Source of the DNA: Cydia pomonella
Lineage: Eukaryota; Arthropoda; Insecta; Lepidoptera; Tortricidae
Length of the DNA: 64,000 nucleotides
Reading direction: 5' to 3'
NCBI RefSeq assembly: GCF_033807575.1
Contig: NC_084723.1
Location: 6,515,247 to 6,579,246, forward strand
The first letter of the stretch is position 1. Each line of letters begins with the position of its first letter. A program made the translations under genes and the position numbers. Positions 22,005 through 33,722 of the stretch are shown here, piece by piece. Under the pieces are notes generated by a model. The model worked only from the letters and a program-made list of their open reading frames with translations. It was not told the origin of the DNA and made no database searches.

Positions 22005-22235
22005 GCATAAAAAATTTAATTGTTGTTTTTCTTATTTTTTCGCAACTGCATTAAAAAACGTCGTTCGATACACGTGCCGAAATGTCATTCTCCCGCACAT
22101 CTAAACTCGCCTACGGCTCATAGCAAGATACCTCGTTACTCATTTCACTCGGTTTATGGATTAAAAGGAGTGAAGTCTCTTACGGCAGAACTGTTGCAAA
22201 AGTGTCCAGCTGTCAGCTATAAATAATAGTTCCAA
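22005..22235. repeat. Dispersed repeat fragment
   Basis: The block with cgttcgatacacgtgccgaa, ctcgcctacggctcatagca and ctcgttactcatttcac is a familiar lepidopteran repeat. Its boundaries are approximate. Confidence 0.45.
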
Positions 22236-24300
22236 ATCTCTACAGAGTAGCGCTAGACTAGCTAAGAACGTAGGCGATATTGACGGAGTGAAGTGTGCTG
22301 TCTATGATTTGTTTTTTTTTTCAATTATTCTGGGTATTGTAGCGTCACCTATTTAAGGTTTTTTGATGACACTTTTTGGTACATGGATATTTCATTCCTT
22401 ACCTCCACCTTCCATACTTCGGTTGTTCTGAGATACTCCATCCAGTGACTAATGTTTTTTTATCGATACCATAATGATATTACACACTCGTTGTTGAAGT
22501 GGGTTCCTTTTTGTGGACTTTATATTAAAATACTGGCTCAATTTTACTTTATTGTACTTAATAATTGTACTTTTATAAACAAGGCACAATCCGCTCATGG
22601 TGGTCGCGGAAAAAAGATAGGGCAAGCACACAGGTAACAAAAATGTTATAAAAATACGTGGTCTGTATGCGTACCACAGATAATACAAATAATTCTAATA
22701 TTTATGTTGGCAATGCTGGGGACACTTGTTCAAAATGCTAGTTATTCTCAAGTACTAATACTTAGCATTCATTCACTTGCGTAGATTTGACATGAACAAA
22801 TGTAATCTCAAGAATTCTCAAGAGATCTGTCAAGCGGATACTATTTGAGCAACCTAACGTGTTTCTCAAGATATCAAGTAAGTACCTAATTAAAATTAAT
22901 TGGTTTTAGAAATCGCCTAAACGAACTAATGATAATCAGTTAAATTCAAATGATATTCGCGATCAATTCATATTCGCGAATGAGAACGCGTGAAATCGTC
23001 ATTCGCAATAGTATAATTTTCGTTCGTGTCGAATAAAGCTAATGGCAACCTTCGGTAACCAAATACACGCCTTAACCATGTCGCTATAATAAATACAACA
23101 ATACCAAGTTATAACAATTATGAAGCGTAATACGACAGCACAGGGTTGTGTTTTGCGTAATTTTGATTTAATAAGGAAGGCATTATTAATGATTATAAGG
23201 ATATTAGTGGCAAAGCCACTGTGATGGGAGCGTAGCACGAAGTGTTAACCCCTAACACAAAAAATATGCAAGCATACTTAAATTCAACCTTAACATGTAA
23301 ATAGTAAGTTACAGTTTCGATGATCATAATGGAATATTGTATTTTTAAGCCATTTCTGAAATAAGAAAAGCGTATATAAATTTAGATGTGCCGAAAAAAA
23401 TGGCACATTGCCAAAATATTTTAATTACCTGCCTATTTCCTGTGATATTCCTAATTTATTAGTTAGTCGCTATCGGCAGCTTTTTAAGGTTATTATTATA
23501 CCTTAGACATTATTTAAAGTACCTACTTACCGATAGATCTTATAAAATCTAATGTACGCCCAACATGTCACGTACCTAAATACGTTAATTTTTGACCCCG
23601 TGCGACAGTAGAGATGATCGGTCTTCTTGTCATGACGCGATAAGCTTAAATACAGTATTTGACAACTTATGTCAGAATCATACAAAAGCAGCTGAACAGA
23701 TCAATTCCAAAAACAAAATAACAGTACCTAGAGTTCCAATCCAAATTTTAGTCTAGTCTTAAAATAAACACAAATTAAGTAAAAAACCTTAAGCGTCACT
23801 TCTCGTTTGCTGAAAGCTTTTTGCCCATCGGCCATGTTTAGGCTTTTATTAAAACTAATGACTTTCCACGATGGCCGTCACAAAAACACAACCCGCTCCA
23901 CGTAATCGGTAAAAAGCTAATTGGTTGTCAGGTTTGAAACGAAAGGGTTTGTGTAGGTACTTGAATTTATATTAGATTATATTGCCTAAGTAATATTATG
24001 ATATATTACACCAAAATAATTACGGCAAATAAAAGCTGACAGCCCTTATACTTGTAATATTATATTATTAATTGCGACAATGTAATAAAACAAACCTTAT
24101 TGTATTTTGATATGAAAAATGTATAATCAAGTCCTCAATCCATCAGCAACGCAGGCTTCGTCAAGTGGATACTAACACACAACAGCCACAGACTTTGTCA
24201 ACCTTAACCACTAAATTAAACTTTAACCGATTGTGTTTCTTTAAGCTGTATCTTTTACTGAGGTAAGTATGCCATGAAAGAGTATTCTATCTATCTAAAC
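22236..24300. other. About 2 kb without recognised genes or clear repeats
   Basis: A+T-rich sequence. A local inverted motif, attcgcgaatgag with flanking cgaatgagaacgcg, is near 22950-23010. Short frames have no motifs. Confidence 0.4.
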
Positions 24301-24734
24301 TAGGCTAAGGTGCCACCCCGAACCGAAGCCGGCCAAAACGTCTCCATGATACTGGCGGCGTTGGTCCGTTGAATTGTCTTGGAGATCTGTTGGACCAGGT
24401 ACGATCCGGAGCGAGGATCATAGCCCAGTCAAATACCCTAGCCACCTCAAGATCCTGCACACCGCAACTGGTATGATATCAAACATTGGTTCTAAGGAAG
24501 AGTACATCTTATGCATCTGTTTAGCCGCATATTTACCCCGAAGCCGAACCAGCGGCACTGATGGTGTGACTCAGAAGGGACGGGAACATTAATTCAAATG
24601 TCCGATTTAATCATCGATTTGTTGTTACAAAAATTAAAAAAATATTAATTATAACGGTCGATTTTACATTGAATAAAGAATATATTTTCTGTGGAATCTG
24701 TCATCCTGATTTTTACTTTTCGTTTAACGTTTTG

Positions 24735-24832
24735 TCGATGTCATGTCATGCGTCACTTTCGCACTTACATACTTGTTAGAACGTGGCAAGCATGGTGACA
24801 GATGAAAAAAAAAACGACCATCTTCCATCATC
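24735..24832. mobile_element. MITE of the 'cttacatacttgttagaacg' family
   Basis: The core gcgtcactttcgcacttac is followed by acttgttagaacgtggcaag. It lies just upstream of the LINE relic, and another copy at 26005 lies just downstream. Confidence 0.65.
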
Positions 24833-24861
24833 CGGTCATCAACCGACGACCAGGGAGAAGA

Positions 24862-25982
24862 GAAGCTCTGGCGGTTAGCCTAGATTATCGCAAAGGCTTT
24901 CGATAGGGTTTGACACAAGGCGCTTCTTTCCATGCTTCTCTCGTACAGGCTCCCTGAAGGACTATGCACAGGGGTCTCCAGCTGTCTATCTGGGCGTAGC
25001 ATTGCAGTTGTCATCGATGGACAATGCTATGATCTCCGGCCCATTAACGCCGGCGTACCCCAAGGATCTGTACTGTCACCTACTCTGTTCATCCTTCATA
25101 TCAATGATATGCTATTGACTAGTAATAACCATTGCTATGCGGATGACAGCGCAGGTGATAGCTTCTACACAGGTCGTGCAAATGCCCCTCGTGAGCAGGT
25201 GCTGGAATACAGAACACAATTTGCATCCAAAATCGAGGCCTCTCTTGAGCAGGTATTCGAGTTGGGTACACGTAATGTCGTCCATTTTAACCCCAGTAAG
25301 ACACAAGTTTGCGCGTTTTCCGTTATGAAAACCCCATTTGTCTTAGCGCCAAAATTCTAGAACATTCCCCTTGTTTACCATTTCCAGGAGTATTGGGATA
25401 CTCGGTGTCGACATTACAAACGAAGTCCAGTTCGGGGTCATTTGGAACTCAAAACCAAACTGACCTCTTTGATGCTCGGGGTGCTCAATAGAGCGAAACA
25501 GTACTTCACACCAACCAGGTCACCGGCTTTCGTTATACAAAGCGCAGGTTCGACCACATATGGAGTACTCTTCTCACCTCTAGTCTGGAGCATCGAAATA
25601 CCAACTTCTTCCACTTTACTCCATCCAACGTCGTACAGTTCGTATTATTGGTGACCCCGATTTCACAATCGGTTTGGAACCTCTCAGCCTTCGAAGAGAC
25701 GTTGGCTCTCTGTGCCTGTTCTACCATCTGTACAATGGGGAATGTTCTGAAGAACTTTTTGAATTGGTGGCACCGTCGCGTTTTTATCACCGCACGTCCC
25801 GCAAAAGAAACAAAGTTCATTCTCACTTTCTCGACACGTCGCAAGCCAAGCACAATCGGGCATCTCGCTCGTTTTTGCCCAGAACGTGCAAGCTGTGGAA
25901 TGAGCTACCTTTTGAGGTGGTGCGGTGGGCGGCGATGACTGCTTCCCATCAGGCTGCTCGTCTGCTCGTTTGTTGCCTATAA
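24862..25982 (+). pseudogene. Jockey-like LINE reverse transcriptase relic
   Basis: RT motifs appear in order: an LDYRKAFDRV-like motif across 24882-24909 with an internal stop, then INAGVPQGSVLSPTLF near 25046-25093, and the catalytic CYADDS near 25135-25151. Frameshifts after 25350 lead to ELKTKLTSLMLGVLNRAKQYF, then RDVGSLCLFYHLYNGECSEE and SRSFLPRTCKLWNELPFEV at the C-terminus. The latter is characteristic of Jockey/I-group ORF2 ends. It is 5'-truncated with stops and indels, so it cannot make a working enzyme. Confidence 0.85.
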
Positions 25983-26004
25983 CATAAAAAAAGCTTAGCT
26001 CTTC

Positions 26005-26130
26005 TGCGGTCGCATCATTGTCGCATTTTTCTCACTTGTCATGTCATGCGTCACTTTCGCACTTACATACTTGTTAGAACGTGACAGGCATGGTGACAGG
26101 TGATAAAAAACTGACCATCTTAGCCGTTAC
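26005..26130. mobile_element. MITE of the 'cttacatacttgttagaacg' family
   Basis: It runs from ctgcggtcgcatcattg to actgaccatcttagccgtta. The halves are mirrored (tgtcatg...tcactttcgc and gtgacaggcatggtgacagg). Confidence 0.7.
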
Positions 26131-27345
26131 TGATCAACTTACGCCATCAACACAAATGCGCATGCGCCACAATTCCACGAGCGCCTCCTTTTGTTATCCT
26201 CTTAGACAATAGAGCAGAAACAACAAAACCATGACACGCTCGAGCAAGCGATCACCCGCTCGTGTATAAACTGCTTATTCTGCCTACAGACACATTGTTT
26301 AACGCCAAAACCATGTATACACTTTCCGCATTATTCCAATACAATACTGTTCAACAGTGTATACATATATTTGACTTGGATTTGATTCAATGTCTTTGCC
26401 TGTGACAGGAGAGTGGAGGATGCGGATAAACAAATTAACAAGGTGTTGTTGGCATTGATTTAATTAGATAGAAGGAGCGTTCTGTCTTGCACATAGAAAA
26501 ATTATTGGATTATACCTGTTGCACTGTTGCGTCGTAGTAAGTTATGTACCTATTTCTATAGTTGGATGGTATTAAAACAGATACAAGTTCTACCTACTAG
26601 TAGTCTGAAAACTTACCTTCATAGAGTACTGCAAAGGCAATTTAGTACTTAAGTATCACGTATTTTAGTATAAGCGATTTGGCTCTTATTTATTGAATGT
26701 TTATCCTAGTTACGAGTATATATATATATATATACAGGAAATTTCATGTATAACAATTTTTTTAAACGATGGCAACATTTTACCACAAACAAGAGCTAAA
26801 GAGCTGCTTAAGTTTAAGTTTTCATTGATATTTGTTAGTTTGAAAATTAATGGCGCCATACAATCCATGAGCGGACCATAGTTTTAATTTGTTAATAATA
26901 TTGAAACCAATGTTGTAGCTTACATTAAATACAAAGAAAAGCTAAAGGACGAATAGGACATTCAATTTTTAACGCATAAAGCAGTCGAAATTTTACAAGT
27001 GTCGGTGAAATATCAAATTTTTTTATAATGTTCTCTTAAATGTCCCATGATTGGTACCGTTAACATAATATGTGTAAAATTACTAATGACAGCTAGTTAT
27101 CGTTTCTGTTGAATTTCATTACCTTCCAATGCCATTAACAAGTTATTTTACTAAGTGCAATTAATTAACATTAGATTTTCTCTAAGCCAAGTAAAATCTA
27201 ACGATAATTTGTTACTTTGCTCTGGCTCCTACACTAGGCTCCGCCTGTCTCGCAGGTAACCCAGACTCAAATAAGTCTATACACTTATAGAAACTCATTA
27301 CCATCCGATGTCAATATACTACAGGCCTAAATATTATACAAACAG
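26131..27345. other. No gene; (TA)n run at about 26709-26733
   Basis: A+T-rich with one dinucleotide run. No exon-like sequence was seen. Confidence 0.4.
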
Positions 27346-27428
27346 CAACACTCTTAACTCACCATCGGTGGACCTTATGCCTTTTGTAATACTAATAAGG
27401 TCCATCGATGGACAGTTAACAGTGTGGG
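27346..27428. repeat. Hairpin repeat, about 32-bp arms
   Basis: Left caacactcttaactc plus accatcggtggacctta is mirrored by taaggtccatcgatgga plus cagttaacagtgtgg. A related half is near 28782-28815. Confidence 0.6.
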
Positions 27429-27579
27429 CGATGGTACCATAAAATTTCCTTAAATCATCCCCAAAATAATTTTCTAATGAAGCAGCTTACATAAGTAGCC
27501 TTGCTACAACTGCCTTAGCAGTGTTAAACTGACATATTCGCTAGCAAACACACGCTATAAATATATCAGTGTCAAACAG

Positions 27580-27660
27580 CGGTTGCAGCATGGTTGCATT
27601 TTTATCACCTGGCACTATGCCTGTCAATTTCGCACTTACATACTTGTTAGAACGTCAAAT
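27580..27660. mobile_element. MITE of the 'cttacatacttgttagaacg' family, truncated
   Basis: The left half gcatggttgcatttttatc runs to acatacttgttagaacgtca and the right half is missing. Confidence 0.6.
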
Positions 27661-28973
27661 AAAATACCAGTACCGGTCATACCAACGCCCAATTTCAAAT
27701 CATTGTTTATTGGAATGCTACGCAATCCTTCGACCCCTTATTGATGTAAATAATATGTTGTATTCAAATTTTATGTGGTAAAATCATTTATAATCGTGAA
27801 ATCTTTTCTTCATGTTTATATCGGTGACATTCGACGTCGTTGTAATAGTCGTTTGTTTTACTGGTTATAAAACCAGTAAAATAAACTATACCATTGAAAA
27901 TCCGCAGCATGGCGACATTTCAGGTTATAATTTGATCTTGTTCTAAAAAGCTAGATAAAGTAAAGCAATTGCAATTAATTATTTCATTACCATTCTAACA
28001 TCATTACCCTCTGTTGTCAATTACCGTCCGAATATTCTGCAGCAGCTCGTTCAAATACCTAATTTATTGCTCCCCTAATAAAGCGAGACTGCGACTCGCC
28101 GTGCATATTAATTTTGTCTCGGCTAGTATAAAATAACGATTTTTATTAAGAAGCACTTTCTCATCCATACAAAAAGGGATTTTTAGTATGTTATTAACAC
28201 AATGAAAAAATGTGTTCAAAGGTTTCGCTTTATTTAAATAGAAAAAAAATGTTTTTTTTTTTGTTTTTAGAAGAATGTATTATGCTGAAGCGATCGACAT
28301 TAAAATCAAAGTGATTTGCTAAGATTTAGTGGAAACCGTTTTCTCCCGAAATGGAATTTCATACAAAAAGTACCGTTATTTCGTTAGAATCGCAAAGCTA
28401 TTCTTCCCTCTTGAGGACAAAAGCCACAGATATAACAGGCAATAATCCAAAGAATTGGTGTAGGGGTCATTTTTATGAAACAACTGCCTTAATGCCATAT
28501 GAGTTATCCGTCTAGAGGAAAAATAGGCCTTATCCGGATTACCCTGGTTTACTCAGGACGTTTTCCTCCACCGAATGTCCTTGAATAATTAGGTTATTAA
28601 GCTGTAAAATCAACAAGTTATACATTTATTAATTTTTCAAAGTACTTAGCTTCCTATTAAACACCTTATTTATTGCTCACTCCAGGGACTCTCCTTGCAT
28701 ATTAATTTTAACTTAGTTCTTATAACAAAATTTATCGGTGTTGACAGTCTATTGAAATACGAACCAAGTACAATCAGCATCAGCAACACTCTTGACCATT
28801 GATAGACCGTATGATGTTGCTATAAGGTTTACAAATAGGCAATTGTTTTTTCGTGTCTACGGTGGTAAGATGTCTGTTTGCCAGTTTTAAATACTCAACT
28901 AGTGTTCTGTGAGCATAGAACTCGAGAATCGATAACAAATATATCATACAATTATAGGAATCAGCGGACTAAG
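27661..28973. other. No recognised gene
   Basis: A+T-rich, with a small palindrome near 27860-27885 (tttactggttataaaaccagtaaa). Otherwise nothing was identified. Confidence 0.4.
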
Positions 28974-29078
28974 CACAGTCGCATTTTTATCGCCTGTCAC
29001 CATGCCTGTCACGTTCTAGCAAGTATGTAAGTGCGAAAGTGACAGGTGATAAAAATGAAACCAAGCTACCACCGCTGC
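28974..29078. mobile_element. MITE of the 'cttacatacttgttagaacg' family, inverted orientation
   Basis: It contains caccatgcctgtcacgttct and agcaagtatgtaagtgcgaa, the reverse of the other copies. Confidence 0.65.
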
Positions 29079-29139
29079 TGACAAAATTTGTTGGTTGAGA
29101 AATGCGACCAGTAAAGAACAGCCGGCATTGCCATATAAC

Positions 29140-29318
29140 TAAGGACGGGTCTTATGGGCACTAAGAATGGTGCACTCACGAATTCGAGCCAATTGTGCAG
29201 TCTAACGCAATTACTTGCGACCAATCGCGCGCCTGGTGCGAACTCATCAACCAATCACTATTGGCTCGAATTCGTGTGCGTGACACCCCATTATTATTGC
29301 CTGTAAGGCCCGTTCTTA
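29140..29318. mobile_element. MITE with about 55-bp inverted repeats
   Basis: The left arm begins taaggacgggtcttatgggc and includes cacgaattcgagccaat. The right arm has attggctcgaattcgtg and ends gtaaggcccgttctta. Confidence 0.7.
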
Positions 29319-29435
29319 GATATATGTCAATGATAGCCGGACCATACCAAAGCATTTCTCCCAAGCTGGTACAGGGACGATTCATTTGGGCTTTTCTAGC
29401 TCTCTAGTAGCTAGGTACTGTTCGTTCAATTAACA

Positions 29436-29562
29436 ATAACGGGACTTAATCGCATATAAATAACTTAATTTTCAACTCTGACGTTTCGGGGACTTCGGGG
29501 ACGACATTGTTTTCGTGTTTCCGAAGAGATGGCTGAGGTTAACCATTGAGTCCCGTTCTTAG
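29436..29562. mobile_element. MITE ('cgggacttaatcg' ends)
   Basis: It opens aacgggacttaatcgcatat and closes gagtcccgtt. The interior gacgtttcgg resembles the interior of the element at 50419-50627. Confidence 0.5.
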
Positions 29563-29711
29563 GTACATATAAGTACTTATATTGTTCAAATCTAATGAAA
29601 GTTTAATTCAATGTTCAGTCTAAAGTAGAGTTCAATGGAAAATACAAAGAACGTAAACAAACCAATTTACCTTAATTTCTTCTTTCACTTTTTGTGGATA
29701 GCCATGATTTT

Positions 29712-30395
29712 ATCAATAGTTTATATGTCGCAGGGAAATGATGAAAACAGATATTTAAAGAAATCTCTACGGGATATGATCAAATCATGCAGTATGTTAA
29801 AATGGCGGATCCATATCATCATTGCTCTAGAAAAATTCAGTCATATGACAAAATCACTGACTCTGTTTAGTGAAAAGATAAACCACCAATAAACGCGACA
29901 TGCTTTTTTATTTCACTAGATTTGTTTAGGAATTTGACAAAATCCTTAATCACGACAGGAAGTTGACAAAACGAACTTTATAATTTCGCTAAACAAACTA
30001 ACTTTAGTGAAATGATAAAGTCTTAACTGAAAGATGGTATGTATTAGATGACTTGATTAAATCTCTGACTGGTTTAGTGAAATGACGAAAGCAAGTACCG
30101 TAAACAACATTTTACTCTACAGTTAAGCAATTTGATCCAATCTCTGACTAGATTAAGTGAAATGGTAAAATAAACTGTCAAAAGTAGGTATTAAAGTATC
30201 TTAATCGAATCCAAGAATAGGTGGTTGTAAACTGAAACTTTACCATAGCCCATTGTAGTAAGAAAGTATGGTATAATTAAAAAGACCTCTCGATAATAAA
30301 TAGTTATGTTATGTTCCACTGTAGCACCTTAGAGATTTGTTCAAATTTCTGTTTTTATAATTTCCCTGCGACATATATACTTTAAACCATTAAAC
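29712..30395. mobile_element. Inverted-repeat-bounded element with internal subrepeats
   Basis: The left end tagtttatatgtcgcaggga is mirrored by tccctgcgacatatatactt on the right. Between them the phrase 'gactngtttagtgaaatga.aaa' recurs in diverged form near 29862, 29900, 30007, 30077 and 30147. The ORF 29635-29892 that overlaps it is not gene-like. Confidence 0.5.
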
Positions 30396-30602
30396 CTTTT
30401 ATTAAAATATATATCATTTATTACTCTTTCAATGAAAACAACCATTGTAAAACTTTTAGATTATAAACAAAATTTGTTCTATTTGTGTCTTCAAAACTCT
30501 GATTATAATAGCTGATTCTCCAACCTCATTACCTAAACATCATTACCAGTTGAACAATCTTCACAACCAAAGTGCTTCTAATGGAACGGTACTGCGGCAC
30601 TC

Positions 30603-31278
30603 TTAGGCGAAGAACACACGCAGTGTGGCAACGTCCGCCGCGAAAGGCAGCTTGAAATTTTCAAATTTTGTACCACGGTGTAGGACAGGTAGACCGTTTA
30701 TACCGGACTCACCGCGCCTCCGCTTTTACGCGTGGCAGAGAGGCGTCGTGTGTCCAGTCCAGGCATTCGCAGGCTATTCAGGCTAAAAGACAAAATTATG
30801 AATGGTATCAATTCAGTCGATCAGGTTTGTTTTGAGGCGCAAATGTCTATGTGAGACCCATTGCATTAAGCCAATACAAAAGTCAGAAATGATAGTCTAA
30901 GTCCGACAATCGTAAATTACTCTCGAAACGCTCCTAGCAAAACGATAAGTGATCGTGATGTCACGGTCATTGGAAAGCCGTCGTGAGGTGTAGAAAACAA
31001 GAAAATAGCGATTTTGTGGGTGAAATATTGCGTTTATGTATATAGTTGCTATATACAATATTTTTTTATAAAATGTCGAATTGTATCACTATTTTCTTTT
31101 CCTTTTTGGACGTTAATTATTGTGATAAATTGCTTTGCTGTCTATTTTACTAGATTTTTAGTTAAAAAATTTAATATGTATCATCGTCCCTATTAACCGT
31201 GATACGAAATTTCAAGCCAGTCCACCACATGCCGCTGCGGCGGGCGGTGCCATTACGCTACGTGTGTTCTTCGCCTTA
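30603..31278. mobile_element. Element with about 85-bp terminal inverted repeats
   Basis: The left end ttaggcgaagaacacacg leads into gtccgccgcgaaaggcagc. The right end has gccgctgcggcgggcggtg and ends cgtgtgttcttcgcctta. The 500-bp interior has no ORF of note; part of it recurs at 3210-3375. Confidence 0.7.
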
Positions 31279-31429
31279 TGCAGATATAGTAATTAAATGT
31301 CGCATACGAGGCTTTGACAACGTACAACACAATTTTAATTAACGCTCATTGGATTTCAGAGTTCCGTTAATAATGGAACCGATGGAACCCTATTGATATA
31401 AATGTTCCAGCGCTAGTCTACCCAAAGAG

Positions 31430-31775
31430 TCTGTTTCACAATGTCCAAGTAATATCCTGAATAAGCTACTTGCCACTTATCAGACGAATAGTCATCGTTG
31501 GTGTTCACTCACTATACTGAACTTCTTACCTTTTGTAATGAAACACTTGAAAACTTATTTATTCCGAAACCTTTATAACGGGCTGTAGAAAAATCTTAAT
31601 AGCGTGAAGTAGCCGATAGAACAGCGACATCTACTGTGAAATTGGGTAACTATAAAAACTAAACACTACATTTGGCGTTTCACAATCTTCAAATAAGCTG
31701 AACTGGTAGATAAAGTACTACGTTTTGCGAGGAAGTTTTATCTGGCAGTAAATTTATTTGTTAATTAGCTATCCA
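31430..31775. mobile_element. hAT-like MITE, interrupted ('ctgtttcacaatgtcc')
   Basis: The left end gtctgtttcacaatgtccaag and the internal ttatcagacgaata match the 33290 element. The block at 31690-31775 (caaataagctgaactggtag) matches its right half. A foreign segment of about 150 bp lies between. Confidence 0.5.
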
Positions 31776-31785
31776 ATACTGTACT

Positions 31786-32339
31786 CACACTCTGTAAAAT
31801 CCGGCAAGCTCGGCCGGATTTCACCTTCCCATACAAACCGAGTTTCCTTCTCATTTTAAAACTACGTGTTGGATTCTAATGAAACTTTGCACATATAATG
31901 ACATGAGGTATATCCAGTCCTGTAATTAGTTTATATAGTTCAAGTATATAAGTATAAAACAAACGAAATAGAGCAAAAACAAGTTTTGTATGAAAAACGA
32001 TGGTATCTGAAGTTACATAAACTAATTACAGGATTATATACCTTATCCTATTGTAAGTACAAAGTTTCGGAGCAATCTAGCTATTATAATTATATTATCG
32101 TACCTTGGCCCCTAGTCTACTATACATTCATAGTTGCGTTTGCAGACAACCTAAAAATGCCAAATTCGGGTTTTTCTGAACCAAAGGTTTCCTTTGGCAG
32201 ATTTAATCTTTGTGTTCCTAAGATGTATTTAAGACGTGGAGTCACCCAGATGTTTGATGCAGGTGGGGGATGTGGGGGGTTGCTTTGGCAACGTCTGAGA
32301 TTAATAACTGTTAAAGTTTCGATTCCAAGTCACGTTTGG
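31786..32339. other. No gene; 121-codon frame not supported
   Basis: The frame 31986-32351 has no domain. The pair 'aatgacatgaggtatatccagtcctg' and 'ggattatataccttatcc' suggests a degraded inverted repeat. Confidence 0.35.
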
Positions 32340-32565
32340 TATCACTTTTAACTAAGTTAAAGATGTAGACCATACCAAATTTCACCTAAATCGGTTCAGC
32401 GGGTATTAATTCGCCATACGAACTTCCACTCCCTTTTTCACACCCTTAAGGGATATTTTTTGGGATAAAAGCTATCTTATGTTCCTTCCTGGGACTCAAA
32501 CTATTGTTATACCAACTTCCAACTAAATCAATTCAGCGGTTTAAGCGTGAAGAGGAATAATTTAT
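32340..32565. repeat. Dispersed repeat ('aaatcggttcagcgg')
   Basis: The phrases ctaaatcggttcagcgggt and aatcaattcagcggtttaag with ccaaatttcac are typical of a lepidopteran repeat tail. There are two diverged copies in tandem. Confidence 0.5.
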
Positions 32566-32905
32566 TAAAATATCTTAAATGTTTTTACTTAGGAATGGTG
32601 TCAATGAGATCCCATAAATGATACCGGCATCCCCTATTTATACGAAAACGATGCACAACTTGGCCAAGTAGCTTAACTGATGTAATTGGGAGTTCCCCCT
32701 TCTCCCACAACCCCTAAAAAAACAATCCTACATCAAAAATCATGGTTGCTCCACTTCTTAAATCAATCAATCGAAATCTGCACTGGCCACTACCACTCTT
32801 TCATCGTATAAATACAATCAGTCACTCGATCAATTATGTAACTCATTCAATATCGATATTATTGCCTTACTTGAAACAGAGAGAGTTGACCAGTTAATTA
32901 CCTAC

Positions 32906-33024
32906 CGTATAGGTTCCATTTTATCACTTATCACTATGTCTGTCACTTTCGCGCTTACATATTTGTTAGAACGTGACAGGCATGGTGACAAATAATAAGG
33001 AGCCGACCATCTTAGCCCTACAGG
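32906..33024. mobile_element. MITE of the 'cttacatacttgttagaacg' family
   Basis: It contains gcgcttacatatttgttagaa and gacaggcatggtgac, and ends gaccatcttagccctac. Confidence 0.65.
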
Positions 33025-33289
33025 TTGTAGTAGTAGGATTTTATCCTTGTATCATCAAAACACCTACCTACTAATTCGAAAGCCTGTGTGAATTTTAATA
33101 CACTCCCGCGCTGTTTAATACAGTTATTAGCTGCTGCCCTATTTACGTTGCCGCCGCTGGTAGATACAAGATAGAAACTTTGCCAGAAAATGTAAATCCC
33201 GTGAAAGTATTCTACGCGGATGTTTCACGCAACTTTGGTATTTTACTCTAGGGCTGACAGGAGGTTTTTAATAAATCATATTTAGGGCC

Positions 33290-33722
33290 TGTTTCCTGTT
33301 TCACAATGTCCAAGTAAGGCTGCAAGTAAGTAAGTAAGGCGGCAAGTAAGACTGAATAATAATGTGTTTTTCAAGTAAGCCGGTGAGTAAGGTTGCCAGA
33401 GCTCAACGAGGGGGGGGCGGGTTTAGGGTCGGCAACGCGCATGTAACTCCTCTGGAGTTGCAGGCGTACATAGGCTACGGAGACTTCTTACCGTCAGGCG
33501 GGCCGTATGCTTGTTTGCCACCGACGTAGTATTTAAAAAAAAAAGTATTGGATACACACACATTGACAAACAAATTAACTGCCAGATAAAATTACCTACA
33601 AAGCTTACCACTTTATCTACCAGCTTATTTGAAGATTGTGAAACGCCAACGTTGACTTTATTCGTCAGATAAGTAGCAAGTATCTTATTCATGACTTTAC
33701 TTCGACATTGTGAAACGGACCC
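33290..33722. mobile_element. hAT-like MITE containing a nested repeat
   Basis: The ends gggcctgtttcctgtttcacaatgtc and gacattgtgaaacggaccct are inverted. The right half includes ttatttgaagattgtgaaac and ttcgtcagataagtagc. A 'tactacgtcggtggcaaac' repeat sits inside at 33380-33535. Confidence 0.65.
33380..33535 (-). repeat. 'tactacgtcggtggcaaac' repeat nested in a MITE
   Basis: It runs in reverse from ccggtgagtaaggttgcc to ccaccgacgtagta. It interrupts the flanking MITE, so it is younger. Confidence 0.75.

Noticed and set aside
24374..24592. 72-codon ORF upstream of the LINE relic
   Set aside because: The sequence is somewhat G+C-richer but no motif or LINE match was found; it may be an unrelated repeat.
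29635..29892. 85-codon ORF with a hydrophobic segment
   Set aside because: It overlaps the inverted end and subrepeats of the element at 29712-30395, so it is likely chance.
31986..32351. 121-codon ORF
   Set aside because: It has no domain and A+T-driven composition, and it borders dispersed repeat sequence.
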